Assembly (NCBI GenBank): GCA_904418825.1 | Contig: CAJFPU010000008.1 | Coordinates: 1-36,004 of the forward strand | Length of the DNA stretch: 36,004 nt | Source of the DNA: an uncultured Romboutsia sp. | GTDB lineage: Bacteria > Bacillota > Clostridia > Peptostreptococcales > Peptostreptococcaceae | Reading direction: 5' to 3' | Shown here: positions 8,571-15,970 of the stretch, piece by piece | How positions within the stretch are numbered: the first letter of the stretch is position 1 | Layout: every line of letters starts with the position of its first letter | The notes under the pieces: generated by a model | Seen by the model: the letters and a program-made list of their open reading frames with translations, nothing else | The model's database searches: none | What the model was told of the DNA's origin: nothing | Translations under genes and position numbers: made by a program

Positions 8571-9239
8571 ATGAATGCATCCATACTAGTAATAGAAGAT
8601 GATTTTAATATACAAGAACTTATAGTAGAATTTTTAGGCTCTCAAGGTTATAATGTAGATTTTGCAAATGATGGATTAGAGGGAATATCTAAATTTAAAC
8701 AAGGAAATTATGACCTAATAATACTAGATATAATGATGCCAAATTTAGATGGGTATTCAGTTTGTAAAATGATTAGACAAAATTCTAAAGTACCAATAAT
8801 ATTTTTAAGTGCATTGAATGAAGAAGAAAATCAAGTAAAAGGATTTGAGTTAGAATGTGATGACTATATAACTAAGCCTTTTTCATTTAATCTTTTAATA
8901 AAAAGAGTAGAAGCTGTTTTAAGAAGAAGCTTAAATATAAGTAATGAAGAATCTTTATACTTTGAAGATTTAAAACTTAATTTAAATACATATACAGTTG
9001 AAGTTGAAGGTGAGACTATAGAACTTACTTTAAAAGAATTTAATATATTAAAAACTTTAATAGAAAAATATCCACAAGTTATAACTAGAGAAGGATTACT
9101 TGATTCTATATGGGGATATGATTACTATGGAGATACAAGAATAGTTGATGCTCATATAAAAAACTTAAGAAAAAAAATTAAGCTAAAATATATAAAAACT
9201 GTAAAAGGAATAGGATATACACTTGAGAAGAGTATTTAA
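8571..9239 (+). CDS. OmpR/PhoB-family response regulator
   Basis: I place the start at the ATG at 8571, directly after AAAAAGGAGATGAAAAT, rather than at an in-frame ATG 78 bases earlier that lacks a Shine-Dalgarno; this gives 222 aa. The receiver domain has the acidic pair D10-D11, phospho-acceptor D53 in I-I-L-D-I-M-M-P, S80 in place of Thr and K102 in I-T-K-P-F. The C-terminal winged-helix domain (about 125-220) carries L-T-x-K-E-F-N-I-L and V-D-A-H-I-K-N-L-R-K-K-I, which bind direct-repeat DNA sites. The sensor kinase gene overlaps its 3' end by 17 bases, so the two are co-translated. The signal is unknown. Proximity to copA does not prove copper sensing, since a terminator separates them. 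Confidence 0.93.
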   Translation: MNASILVIEDDFNIQELIVEFLGSQGYNVDFANDGLEGISKFKQGNYDLIILDIMMPNLDGYSVCKMIRQNSKVPIIFLSALNEEENQVKGFELECDDYITKPFSFNLLIKRVEAVLRRSLNISNEESLYFEDLKLNLNTYTVEVEGETIELTLKEFNILKTLIEKYPQVITREGLLDSIWGYDYYGDTRIVDAHIKNLRKKIKLKYIKTVKGIGYTLEKSI

Positions 9240-10500
9240 TAAATTAGAGAATATAAATATAAAGTATAAGTTATTTTTAATAACAACAGGACTTTTAATT
9301 GCTCTTGCTATAATCATATATATGATATTATATTTTTTACTGCCTACATACTATCATAAGTATAAAATAGATCTTTTAGAAAATAGCATAAATGAATTAT
9401 GTGAAAACTCATCTAAGTATAATACTATACATTTACAAGAACGCTTATACTATATGTCTAAAAATCAGAATTTATCTATTGTATTAAAAAATCAAAACGG
9501 CAAAATATTATATGGCAAGAATGAAATAGTGCTATCAAGATATAGTACATATATATTAGGAAAAAATAAGAAAAATGAGTATCATGTAACGATTCCTATA
9601 CACACTAATGATTCAATGATTCCTTATACACTAGATATTATTATGCCTTTGCAGCCTATAGATGAAGCTAACCAAGTAATAAGAAGATTAATGCCATTTA
9701 TACTAATAGTTGCACTTATAATAGGAGCTATAGGAGCATATATTTACTCAAAAGTAATAACAAAGCCGCTTATACAAATTATAGAAAGTGAAAGAGAAGC
9801 AGAAAATAGAAGAAAAGATTTTGTAGCGACAATATCTCATGAATTAAAAACACCTATAACTATAATTAGTGGTCAACTTGAAGGTATGATATATAATATT
9901 GGGAAATATAAAGATAGAGATACATACTTAAAAAAATCATATGAATCAACACAAGAACTAAGAGATTTAGTTAATGAGATGATAGAAGTATCAAAACATG
10001 AAATACTAGAATCAGATTTATCATTAAAAAAAGTTAATATAAGTAATCTTATAGAAAAACTTATAAAAAAACATCAGTTTTTGCTAGAAGAAAAAAATAT
10101 GAATGTAGTATTTAAAATAGAAAATGATATTTATATAAAATGTGATGAACCAAGAATTGAGAAAGCTATAAATAATATAATAATAAATGGAATAAAGTAT
10201 TCTCCAAAAGATGAAAATTTAATAGTAAGACTTTATAAGAAAAATTATAAGTCAAATAAAAAAAGTAACCAATATCGAGCATATTTAGAAATAGAAAATA
10301 CAGGCATTACTATAGAAGAAAAATATTTAGAAGAAATATTTAATCCATTTTTTAGAATTGAAAAGTCTAGATCAAGAAAAACAGGAGGAAGTGGTTTAGG
10401 ATTATATCTAGTAAGTAAAATACTTAAATCACATGGATATTATTATAATTTAAAGAATAAAGAAAATTCTGTAGTATTTACTATAGAGTTTAAAAGTTAG
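9223..10500 (+). CDS. sensor histidine kinase of the two-component pair
   Basis: The start is TTG at 9223 inside the response-regulator gene, with an AATAGGA site about eight bases upstream. Topology of the 425-aa protein: TM1 about residues 16-41, a roughly 110-residue extracytoplasmic sensor region, TM2 about 158-175 and a short HAMP-like linker. Then comes HisKA with H206 in F-V-A-T-I-S-H-E-L-K-T-P, followed by a HATPase domain with an N-box (E-K-A-I-N-N-I-I-I-N-G) and G388-G-S-G-L-G393. It autophosphorylates on H206 and passes phosphate to D53 of the adjacent regulator. The sensor domain has no motif that reveals the ligand. VanS- or cationic-peptide-type kinases have similar architecture but that is not enough to name it. 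Confidence 0.92.
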   Translation: MRRVFNKLENINIKYKLFLITTGLLIALAIIIYMILYFLLPTYYHKYKIDLLENSINELCENSSKYNTIHLQERLYYMSKNQNLSIVLKNQNGKILYGKNEIVLSRYSTYILGKNKKNEYHVTIPIHTNDSMIPYTLDIIMPLQPIDEANQVIRRLMPFILIVALIIGAIGAYIYSKVITKPLIQIIESEREAENRRKDFVATISHELKTPITIISGQLEGMIYNIGKYKDRDTYLKKSYESTQELRDLVNEMIEVSKHEILESDLSLKKVNISNLIEKLIKKHQFLLEEKNMNVVFKIENDIYIKCDEPRIEKAINNIIINGIKYSPKDENLIVRLYKKNYKSNKKSNQYRAYLEIENTGITIEEKYLEEIFNPFFRIEKSRSRKTGGSGLGLYLVSKILKSHGYYYNLKNKENSVVFTIEFKS

Positions 10501-10601
10501 TTTTCAAAAACTATTCATAAAAAACTCATATTAAATTCATATAAAGGCGTTATTATATAACTAAAGAAAGAACTAACTTAAAAACTATAATATAATACCC
10601 T

Positions 10602-10650
10602 ATTGTAAAATAAACTTCATGAACATCCTCCACAATGTTTATTTTGCAAT
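10602..10650. repeat. 14-bp inverted repeat with a CCTCC-containing loop
   Basis: ATTGTAAAATAAAC (10602-10615) pairs with GTTTATTTTGCAAT (10637-10650) at 13 of 14 positions plus a wobble, around a 21-base loop. The loop contains ATCCTCC, complementary to a ribosome-binding site. On the opposite strand the loop reads GGAGGATG and could start an eight-residue peptide. It lies just ahead of the terminator shared by the kinase and permease genes. Confidence 0.55.
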
Positions 10651-10684
10651 AAAACCCCATAATTAAATTTTATGGGGTTTTTTA
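10651..10684. terminator. bidirectional terminator between kinase and permease genes
   Basis: AAAACCCCATAA pairs with TTATGGGGTTTT with T-run on the plus strand and A-run on the left, so it can end both convergent transcripts. Confidence 0.92.
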
Positions 10685-11178
10685 TTTACTAAATAGTCAA
10701 TTATATATCCCATAATTATAATACCAGGTATGTTTATAATTAATCTATATAATGTAAACTTATATCCAAGTGCTCCTATTTCAAATAATATTGTAGAAAA
10801 TTTGGTTACACACCATGCATTTAAAAAGATAATTATATTTGAAAATTTAACACCCTTTTTTATTAAAACAGCAGCAAATGGAAAGCCAGCATACATAGGT
10901 CCAGCAGCAAGAAATGCAAAGGTAAATGCTAAAATAATTCCTAGAATTTTAGAATTATCTCCCATATACTTCATAAAATATTCACGAGGAATCCATTCAT
11001 CCATAAGCCCTAATAATATCATAACTGGAGGTAATACAGATAACATTTGAAGTAAACTAGATTTAATATTCTCAAATGCACAAACTCCAAAATTATTATT
11101 ATATATAGAAATTAATATAAGAATAAATAAAAATATTAAAAAATATCTATATCTGTTGATTATTTTAGAAAAACTCAA
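10663..11178 (-). CDS. YraQ/COG0701-type permease, second half protein
   Basis: The 171-aa protein has about four to five membrane segments, with L-L-G-L-M-D-E-W-I, A-A-G-P-M-Y-A-G-F-P-F-A and L-N-A-W. These are features of the YraQ (UPF0718, COG0701) permease superfamily, which also includes ArsP organoarsenic exporters. In many bacteria these permeases are single proteins of about 300-350 aa with two homologous halves; here the halves are separate genes. The start is a TTG at 11178 whose last two bases and the next A form the TGA of the upstream gene, giving a four-base overlap and coupled translation. GGGGGTG lies upstream. The substrate is unknown. It ends inside the terminator at 10651-10684. 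Confidence 0.8.
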   Translation of the reverse strand: MSFSKIINRYRYFLIFLFILILISIYNNNFGVCAFENIKSSLLQMLSVLPPVMILLGLMDEWIPREYFMKYMGDNSKILGIILAFTFAFLAAGPMYAGFPFAAVLIKKGVKFSNIIIFLNAWCVTKFSTILFEIGALGYKFTLYRLIINIPGIIIMGYIIDYLVNKKPHKI

Positions 11179-11651
11179 TTAAATACACCCCCCATAAAAA
11201 TGGCAACGATGAAAGAAAATAAAAAAGCTAAAAAATTTCGATAAAAAGCAGCTTTTTTGCCTATATACTCTGCCTCTAATGTAAAAGTCAATATTCCAGT
11301 CATAGTAAGTGTAGTAATTAAAGCAGAAACTTGAGCATATCCAGCACCACTTTGAAGCAAAGTATTACCAGTTGAAAATGCAACAAAAGTTGGCATCATA
11401 GTAATAGATCCGATTATAGAAGATAATAAAATGCCAAAAAGTCCTGAATCTGTACCAATTAGTTTTGATATTGTTTCTGGTTTTAAAATTGCTAATGTTA
11501 TAGCTATAATTATAACTATAGCTAAAAATTGAGGCATTATTTTTTCAAGCGATTTAAGTCCATTAATAACTGCTTTTTTAGTTTTATCTTTATCTTTAAG
11601 AAATGATATTAAAGTGAGTACTATACATAATCCATAAAGAGTATAAGTCAT
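11175..11651 (-). CDS. YraQ/COG0701-type permease, first half protein
   Basis: Start chosen at the ATG 11651-11649 behind AAAAGGAGGAATAATTTTG; an upstream in-frame ATG at 11699 has no ribosome-binding site. The 158-aa product has four membrane helices. It contains L-K-P-E-T-I-S-K-L-I-G, G-S-I-T-M-M-P-T-F-V-A-F-S-T-G and A-L-I-T-T-L-T-M-T-G, the half-repeat of the same permease family as the downstream gene. A transporter or membrane protein acting as a heterodimer with the 10663-11178 product is the obvious reading, because stop and start overlap (TTGA). No soluble partner such as a thioredoxin-like or ArsR protein is adjacent, so the substrate cannot be inferred. Confidence 0.8.
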   Translation of the reverse strand: MTYTLYGLCIVLTLISFLKDKDKTKKAVINGLKSLEKIMPQFLAIVIIIAITLAILKPETISKLIGTDSGLFGILLSSIIGSITMMPTFVAFSTGNTLLQSGAGYAQVSALITTLTMTGILTFTLEAEYIGKKAAFYRNFLAFLFSFIVAIFMGGVFN

Positions 11652-11773
11652 CAAAATTATTCCTCCTTTTATACTCATAATATGAAGATTTATAAACAAT
11701 CGTTAAATATTTATATTTATAAAATAAATTTATTTATTTTGGGAAAAATAAATATTAAAAGGAGGGGTTTTAT

Positions 11774-11992
11774 ATGAGTCATATAAATAATATGAATGAT
11801 ATGAAAAAAGAAGTTAAAAAAACAGCTAACAAAGCTAAGTATATGGCAAAAGAAGTAGCAGAAGATGTAAAAGATAATTTTGAAGGTGCAATAAATATAA
11901 TGGAGTCTAAAAAAGATGAATTAATGGATAGGTATCAACAAAAGAAATTTGCACATGATATAAAAAAGCAAATGAAAAATGAAATGAAGTAG
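11774..11992 (+). CDS. small charged helical protein, 72 aa
   Basis: AAAGGAGGGG at good spacing precedes the ATG. The product is nearly all Lys, Glu, Asp, Met and Ala, predicted as one or two amphipathic helices (K-K-E-V-K-K-T-A-N-K-A-K-Y-M-A-K-E-V-A-E-D-V-K). It has no Cys, Trp or membrane segment. This composition resembles YtxH- or CsbD-like stress proteins or apolipoprotein-like helices, but there is no diagnostic motif, so I leave the function open. It is transcribed divergently from the permease pair and followed immediately by a perfect 16-bp hairpin, so it is monocistronic. Confidence 0.8.
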   Translation: MSHINNMNDMKKEVKKTANKAKYMAKEVAEDVKDNFEGAINIMESKKDELMDRYQQKKFAHDIKKQMKNEMK

Positions 11993-12029
11993 TAATAATA
12001 GGTGTATCAATGAGATACACCTATTATTA
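11993..12029 (+). terminator. perfect 16-bp stem after the 72-aa gene
   Basis: TAATAATAGGTGTATC pairs with GATACACCTATTATTA around a five-base loop. No T-run follows on the plus strand, so it may stabilise a 3' end rather than act as a classic terminator. Confidence 0.7.
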
Positions 12030-12413
12030 CGCTTAATAAAATTATATTACTTTAATACTTATGGATAATTTTACAAATATAATTATATAGATATATTGGT
12101 TTTAAGCATAGAAAATATTTTGAGAAATAGACAAAGTGGTTGGAAACATGAAATATTTCGCCGACACGTCGCTTAATCAAAGCAAATTTTTTATAAAAAA
12201 TTAAATATAAATTTAATATCAAATTATATAAAAAATTTTGTATATAAGAGTATAGTTTTATAATATTGAAGATATGATAAGAATTATAGATAAATAAATT
12301 AATTATAATAGTAAATATATATAATTTATATAAAATAATTTAAACTATTATGTAACTTTTTAATAGAATTTCAATATTATATTTATATAACAAAATTTAA
12401 TGGGGGATTATAT
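12030..12413. other. gene-free region with a compositional island
   Basis: The stretch is almost pure A+T except at about 12128-12183. That part contains CGCCGACACGTCGC, followed by a small GCTT-AATCA-AAGC hairpin and T-run. No protein with a convincing Shine-Dalgarno was found; a possible 18-codon reading from the ATG at 12148 is too weak. The island could be a remnant of a former gene or an RNA element. Confidence 0.45.
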
Positions 12414-12584
12414 ATGGCTAATAATAAAAGAAAAAGACCTAATAAAATATCTAATCAAAATAATAAAAATAAGCCAAATAATAAATCTAAAAATAACCAA
12501 AATAAAACAACCAATAATAAAAATGAAATACATGAGAAATTAAAAGAAGTATTATTAGAAAAATTAATAGAAAAGCTTAAATAA
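12414..12584 (+). CDS. small Lys/Asn-rich protein, 56 aa
   Basis: A short gene starts at an ATG eight bases after TGGGGGAT. The product is M-A-N-N-K-R-K-R-P followed by some 30 residues of almost only Asn, Lys, Gln and Ser. It ends in a regular amphipathic helix of about 18 residues, residues 38-56 (E-I-H-E-K-L-K-E-V-L-L-E-K-L-I-E-K-L-K). The N-terminus is a strongly basic disordered tail that could bind nucleic acid, as in small spore or nucleoid proteins. I do not recognise a family. Monocistronic, followed by a large hairpin shared with the convergent aminotransferase. Confidence 0.7.
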   Translation: MANNKRKRPNKISNQNNKNKPNNKSKNNQNKTTNNKNEIHEKLKEVLLEKLIEKLK

Positions 12585-12643
12585 TATTAGAATAACTTAA
12601 AAGTTTTAATGTATAATTATTTTAATATAGAAAATAAATTAAT

Positions 12644-12693
12644 AAAAGGCTATAAAAAATGAGATAAATCTTCCCTATTTTTTATAGCCTTTT
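12644..12693. terminator. bidirectional terminator before dapL
   Basis: AAAAGGCTATAAAAAAT pairs with ATTTTTTATAGCCTTTT over 17 bp. It serves both the 56-aa gene and the convergent aminotransferase gene. Confidence 0.9.
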
Positions 12694-12705
12694 GTTAAAA
12701 TAAAT

Positions 12706-13938
12706 TTAAAACTCTAAATTTAAATCAAGTAATCTATTTTTTACTTCATTCATTATATTAACTTCATCTTCAATAGTATTAGCTTCATAAGTTACAGAAA
12801 ATCTTAAGAAAGATCCACAATCATCCCAAGGAACAGTAGAAATTAATGAATTTGCTAAAAGATATAAAGTAACTTCTTCTGCTGTTTTAAATCTAATTCC
12901 ATTTTTTACTCCTTTAGGAATAGGTACATAAATATAAAATCCAGCTTTAGGCTTTGTAGCTTCAAATCCAATTTCTTTTAATGTTTTAGTTAAAAGATCA
13001 AGTCTTCTAGAATATCTTTCTCTATTAATATCAACTAAATGACAATTATCTAGTGCATATACACCTGCTTTTTGTATAGCTCTAAATTGACCAGAATCTG
13101 TATTAGATTTTACGGAAGAAAAAAGTTTTATAAATTTTTCTGAACCTACTACAAAAGCAAGTCTCCAACCAGTCATATTGAATGATTTAGACATAGAGTG
13201 TACTTCAACACAAACATCTAAAGCACCTTCAACTGACAATATACTAAGTGGTTTATATCCATCATAAGTTAAATGTCCATATGCTAAATCTGATACTACT
13301 AATATATTATGTTTTTTAGCAAATTCTACTATCTTTTTATAATATTCATAAGTTGCAATTTGTCCAGTAGGATTATTAGGATAATTTATATAAATCATTT
13401 TAGATCTTTTTAAAATATCTTCAGGAATATTTTCAAAATCTATATAAAAATCATTTTCTTTACACAGTTCAATATTATATATTTCTCCGCCTAAATATTT
13501 TGTATAAGTTCCTAAAATAGGATAATTAGGAGTTGGCATTATACATATATCACCAGGATTTATAAAGCATACTGGTAACATAGCAAATATAGATTTAGAA
13601 CCCAATCCATGCATTATATTAGATGAAGTAAGTCCATTTACACCGTATACATTATGTAGATATCTACAAGCTGCTTCTTGAAATTCAATAATTCCGTTAT
13701 CTGCATAATATCTATTTTCTGATTTTCTGCATTCTTCATTTAAAACATCACAAATAAGAGTATCAGCCATTTGATCAGGCTCCCCTACACCCATATCGAT
13801 AAGCTTAATATTTGGATTTTTTTTTATAGTTTCATGAGTTAACTGTTTGATTTTTTCAAATTTATAAAGTTTTTTAGGAGCGGTGAAAAAAGAAGATCCT
13901 CCTAATGAATCAGCAATTAGATTATCTAAAAATTCCAT
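12706..13938 (-). CDS. dapL: LL-diaminopimelate aminotransferase (DapL-type)
   Basis: A 410-aa fold-type I PLP aminotransferase. The N-terminal L-I-D-M-G-V-G-E-P-D segment and R-Y-Y-A-D-N-G are typical of LL-diaminopimelate aminotransferases. N-Y-P-N-N-P-T-G (185-192), D217 (S-D-L-A-Y) and the PLP lysine K251 in S-M-S-K-S-F-N-M-T-G-W-R are all in place, as is the C-terminal R-F-S carboxylate-binding arginine. DapL converts tetrahydrodipicolinate plus glutamate to LL-diaminopimelate in one step of lysine and peptidoglycan synthesis. AGGAGGTATAAA-like spacing supports the ATG at 13938. It stands alone; no other lysine gene or lysine riboswitch is seen. Related paralogues act on other amino acids, so specificity is moderately certain. 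Confidence 0.85.
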   Translation of the reverse strand: MEFLDNLIADSLGGSSFFTAPKKLYKFEKIKQLTHETIKKNPNIKLIDMGVGEPDQMADTLICDVLNEECRKSENRYYADNGIIEFQEAACRYLHNVYGVNGLTSSNIMHGLGSKSIFAMLPVCFINPGDICIMPTPNYPILGTYTKYLGGEIYNIELCKENDFYIDFENIPEDILKRSKMIYINYPNNPTGQIATYEYYKKIVEFAKKHNILVVSDLAYGHLTYDGYKPLSILSVEGALDVCVEVHSMSKSFNMTGWRLAFVVGSEKFIKLFSSVKSNTDSGQFRAIQKAGVYALDNCHLVDINRERYSRRLDLLTKTLKEIGFEATKPKAGFYIYVPIPKGVKNGIRFKTAEEVTLYLLANSLISTVPWDDCGSFLRFSVTYEANTIEDEVNIMNEVKNRLLDLNLEF

Positions 13939-14129
13939 TTTATACCTCCAAAAATAAATAGTATAATATATACTATTTAATAGATATGTGCTTAAGTACT
14001 TAATTTAAAAAATAATATAAAAATATATATGCGTAAAATTTAAAAATATATTAGAAAGTAATTATTTACAAGTGTAAAAAATAAAGATATCGTAAAACAT
14101 AAAAACATATAAAAGAAAGGGTGATAAAT

Positions 14130-14303
14130 TTGGATAAATCAAAAGTAAAAAGAGACAATAATAAAAATCAATCAATACAGAATTTAGTAAATCATTCACA
14201 AGGAGATAAAGACATTTTATCGAATTTAGAACAAGTTCAAATCGTAAATAGCAAAGGAAGTAGTAAAAAAGATAATGATCTTCCTCACAATAATATGATC
14301 TAA
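14130..14303 (+). CDS. small hydrophilic hypothetical protein, 57 aa
   Basis: I choose TTG at 14130 as the start because AAAGGGTG (14116-14123) is then at proper distance; the in-frame GTG at 14121 overlaps that site. The product is very polar (Lys, Asn, Asp, Ser, Gln), with a central N-L-V-N-H-S and L-E-Q-V-Q-I-V-N-S segment and no Cys or membrane helix. It is followed by a clean terminator. No family is recognised, and size and composition would suit a small spore or stress protein, which is only a guess. Confidence 0.6.
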   Translation: MDKSKVKRDNNKNQSIQNLVNHSQGDKDILSNLEQVQIVNSKGSSKKDNDLPHNNMI

Positions 14304-14342
14304 TTATAAAGAGTGTCTTTAAATGAGGCACTCTTTATAATT
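14302..14342 (+). terminator. terminator after the 57-aa gene
   Basis: AATTATAAAGAGTG pairs with CACTCTTTATAATT, a 14-bp perfect stem overlapping the TAA stop of the small gene. Confidence 0.85.
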
Positions 14343-14434
14343 ATAAATTAAAGCAAGAACATTCTACAAAAAAAATCATATAATTATACTAGAAGAGTAT
14401 TATCTACTTTTCTTTTATAAAGGAGGGTTTTGTA

Positions 14435-15757
14435 TTGTCAAATTTAAATAATGAAAAATATACAATAGATGAAAAAAACTCAGATTATAGAAATATGTTT
14501 TTAGGAGTAGATGTTGAATTTAAATTAGAAAATGGAAAAAAAGTCATACCTATTGGATTTGATAATGGAGCAACAACTCCATCTTTAAAATGTGTATTTA
14601 ATGAAGTGTATAATAATTTATTAATATATGGATCAATAGGTAGAGGACAAGGTCCAAAAGGTGAATTATCTACAAAAAAATATGAAGAGTCTAGAGATAG
14701 AATATTAAAGATTTTTAATCTACAAGATACAAATACTCATACAGTTATATATACAAAAACTACAACAGAATCTTTAAATATATTAGCGAATATATTAATA
14801 AAACATAAAAATGATAAGGTATTAACAACTAGAATGGAACATCATGCAAATGATCTTCCTTGGCAAAGTACAGCTGTAGTTGAGTATATAGATGTAGATA
14901 AATTAGGAAGAATTAATATAAAAGATATAGAAAATAAATTAAAAAAAGAAAATGGGAATATAAAAGTAGTGAGTATAACAGGTGCTTCTAATGTAACAGG
15001 ATATATGAATCCTATAAATGAAATAGCAAGACTTGCTCATAAATATGGAGCAAAAATTGTAGTAGATGGAGCACAATTAGTTGCTCATAAAGAGATTGAT
15101 ATGAAAGGTAAATTTCCTTCTGAGCAAATAGATTTTTTAGTATTTTCATCTCATAAAGCATACGCACCATTTGGAAGTGGAGCAATAGTGGGACTTTTGA
15201 CAGATTTATATTCTGAAAAACCATTTTTAAAAGGTGGAGGATGTGTAGACTATGTATTTGACAATAAAATAATTTGGAGTGAACCACCAAGTTTACATGA
15301 AGCTGGCAGCCCAAATTTCATAGGTGCAATGGCTATGGTTAGAGCGTTAGAAGAATTAAAGAATATAGGGTTTGAAAATATATATAACCATGAAAGAAAA
15401 ATTAAGGAATATTTGATAAAAGAAATGAAAAAAATTGATAATGTAATAATATATGGAGACATTGAAAATACTGAAGACAGATTATGTGTAATATCTTTTA
15501 ATATAAAGAATAAAGATTGTTATGAAGTAGCTGATAGATTTGCAAAGGAAAGAGCAATAGCTTTAAGAGCAGGTAAATTTTGCGCTCATCCATATGTAGC
15601 TAGATTACTAAATGTAAGTAATGATTATAAAGATTATGAAAAAAATCTTAATGATGCTGATTTTGGTATGATTAGATTAAGTATAGGACTATATAATACA
15701 ATGGAAGAAGCAAAGATATTTATAGAGAAGTTAAAAGAAATTGCATTAGATATGTAG
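14435..15757 (+). CDS. class V aminotransferase, SufS-like cysteine desulfurase
   Basis: Start TTG at 14435 behind AAAGGAGGG. The 440-aa protein is a fold-type I PLP enzyme. N-G-A-T-T-P-S at 44-50 and E-H-H-A-N-D-L-P-W around 135-143 (His stacking on PLP) are present. D211-G-A-Q214 binds the cofactor, and K241 in S-S-H-K-A-Y-A-P-F-G-S-G is the Schiff-base lysine. In place of the SufS active-site R-A-G-H-H-C-A-Q-P it has R-A-G-K-F-C383-A-H-P, so the catalytic Cys is kept but the two His are lost. It probably removes sulfur or selenium from cysteine or a related amino acid. No SufU/IscU scaffold is adjacent, so it is likely not the main Fe-S assembly enzyme. Monocistronic. Confidence 0.85.
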   Translation: MSNLNNEKYTIDEKNSDYRNMFLGVDVEFKLENGKKVIPIGFDNGATTPSLKCVFNEVYNNLLIYGSIGRGQGPKGELSTKKYEESRDRILKIFNLQDTNTHTVIYTKTTTESLNILANILIKHKNDKVLTTRMEHHANDLPWQSTAVVEYIDVDKLGRINIKDIENKLKKENGNIKVVSITGASNVTGYMNPINEIARLAHKYGAKIVVDGAQLVAHKEIDMKGKFPSEQIDFLVFSSHKAYAPFGSGAIVGLLTDLYSEKPFLKGGGCVDYVFDNKIIWSEPPSLHEAGSPNFIGAMAMVRALEELKNIGFENIYNHERKIKEYLIKEMKKIDNVIIYGDIENTEDRLCVISFNIKNKDCYEVADRFAKERAIALRAGKFCAHPYVARLLNVSNDYKDYEKNLNDADFGMIRLSIGLYNTMEEAKIFIEKLKEIALDM

Positions 15758-15758
15758 T

Positions 15759-15793
15759 AAAAAAGTAGCTAATAATATTAGCTACTTTTTTTA
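15759..15793 (+). terminator. terminator after the class V aminotransferase
   Basis: AAAAAGTAGCTAATA and TATTAGCTACTTTTT form a perfect hairpin ending in seven T. Confidence 0.92.
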
Positions 15794-15812
15794 AAATAAA
15801 GATAGGAAATTG

Positions 15813-15841
15813 TTTACAAAACAATAGTAATCGTTTACTAT
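15813..15841 (+). promoter_or_regulatory. candidate gal operon promoter
   Basis: TTTACA (15813-15818), a 17-base spacer and TACTAT (15836-15841) form a plausible sigma-A promoter. The -10 lies inside the first LacI-type operator, so repressor binding would block polymerase. The 130-base leader to galK contains two further operators. Confidence 0.5.
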
Positions 15842-15905
15842 ATAGATATAAAGAAATAGTAATCGTTTACTATATAGATATAAAGAAATAGTAATCGTTT
15901 ACTAT
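15824..15905 (+). promoter_or_regulatory. three phased LacI/GalR-type operators
   Basis: ATAGTAATCGTTTACTAT occurs at 15824-15841, 15856-15873 and 15888-15905. The first two copies are each followed by the same spacer (ATAGATATAAAGAA), giving an exact 32-bp period, about three helical turns, so all sites face the same side of DNA. The core TAATCGTTTAC is the usual central-CG imperfect palindrome bound by LacI-family repressors. The LacI-family gene at the end of the operon is the natural ligand. Confidence 0.85.
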
Positions 15906-15970
15906 GAAAAATTATAATAGATTATATATTTTTATAATCTTAAAAATATATTTATTGAAGGAGTATTGAG

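Noticed and set aside
13939..14129. Lysine riboswitch or T-box in front of dapL
   Set aside because: The leader is short and A+T-only, without the conserved boxes of either element.
14062..14331. Minus-strand 89-codon frame
   Set aside because: It is antisense to a small gene with its own Shine-Dalgarno and terminator, and has no ribosome-binding site itself.
15824..15905. Three regularly spaced repeats as a possible CRISPR array
   Set aside because: Both repeat and spacer are identical across copies, the core is a LacI-type operator, and no cas gene is present.
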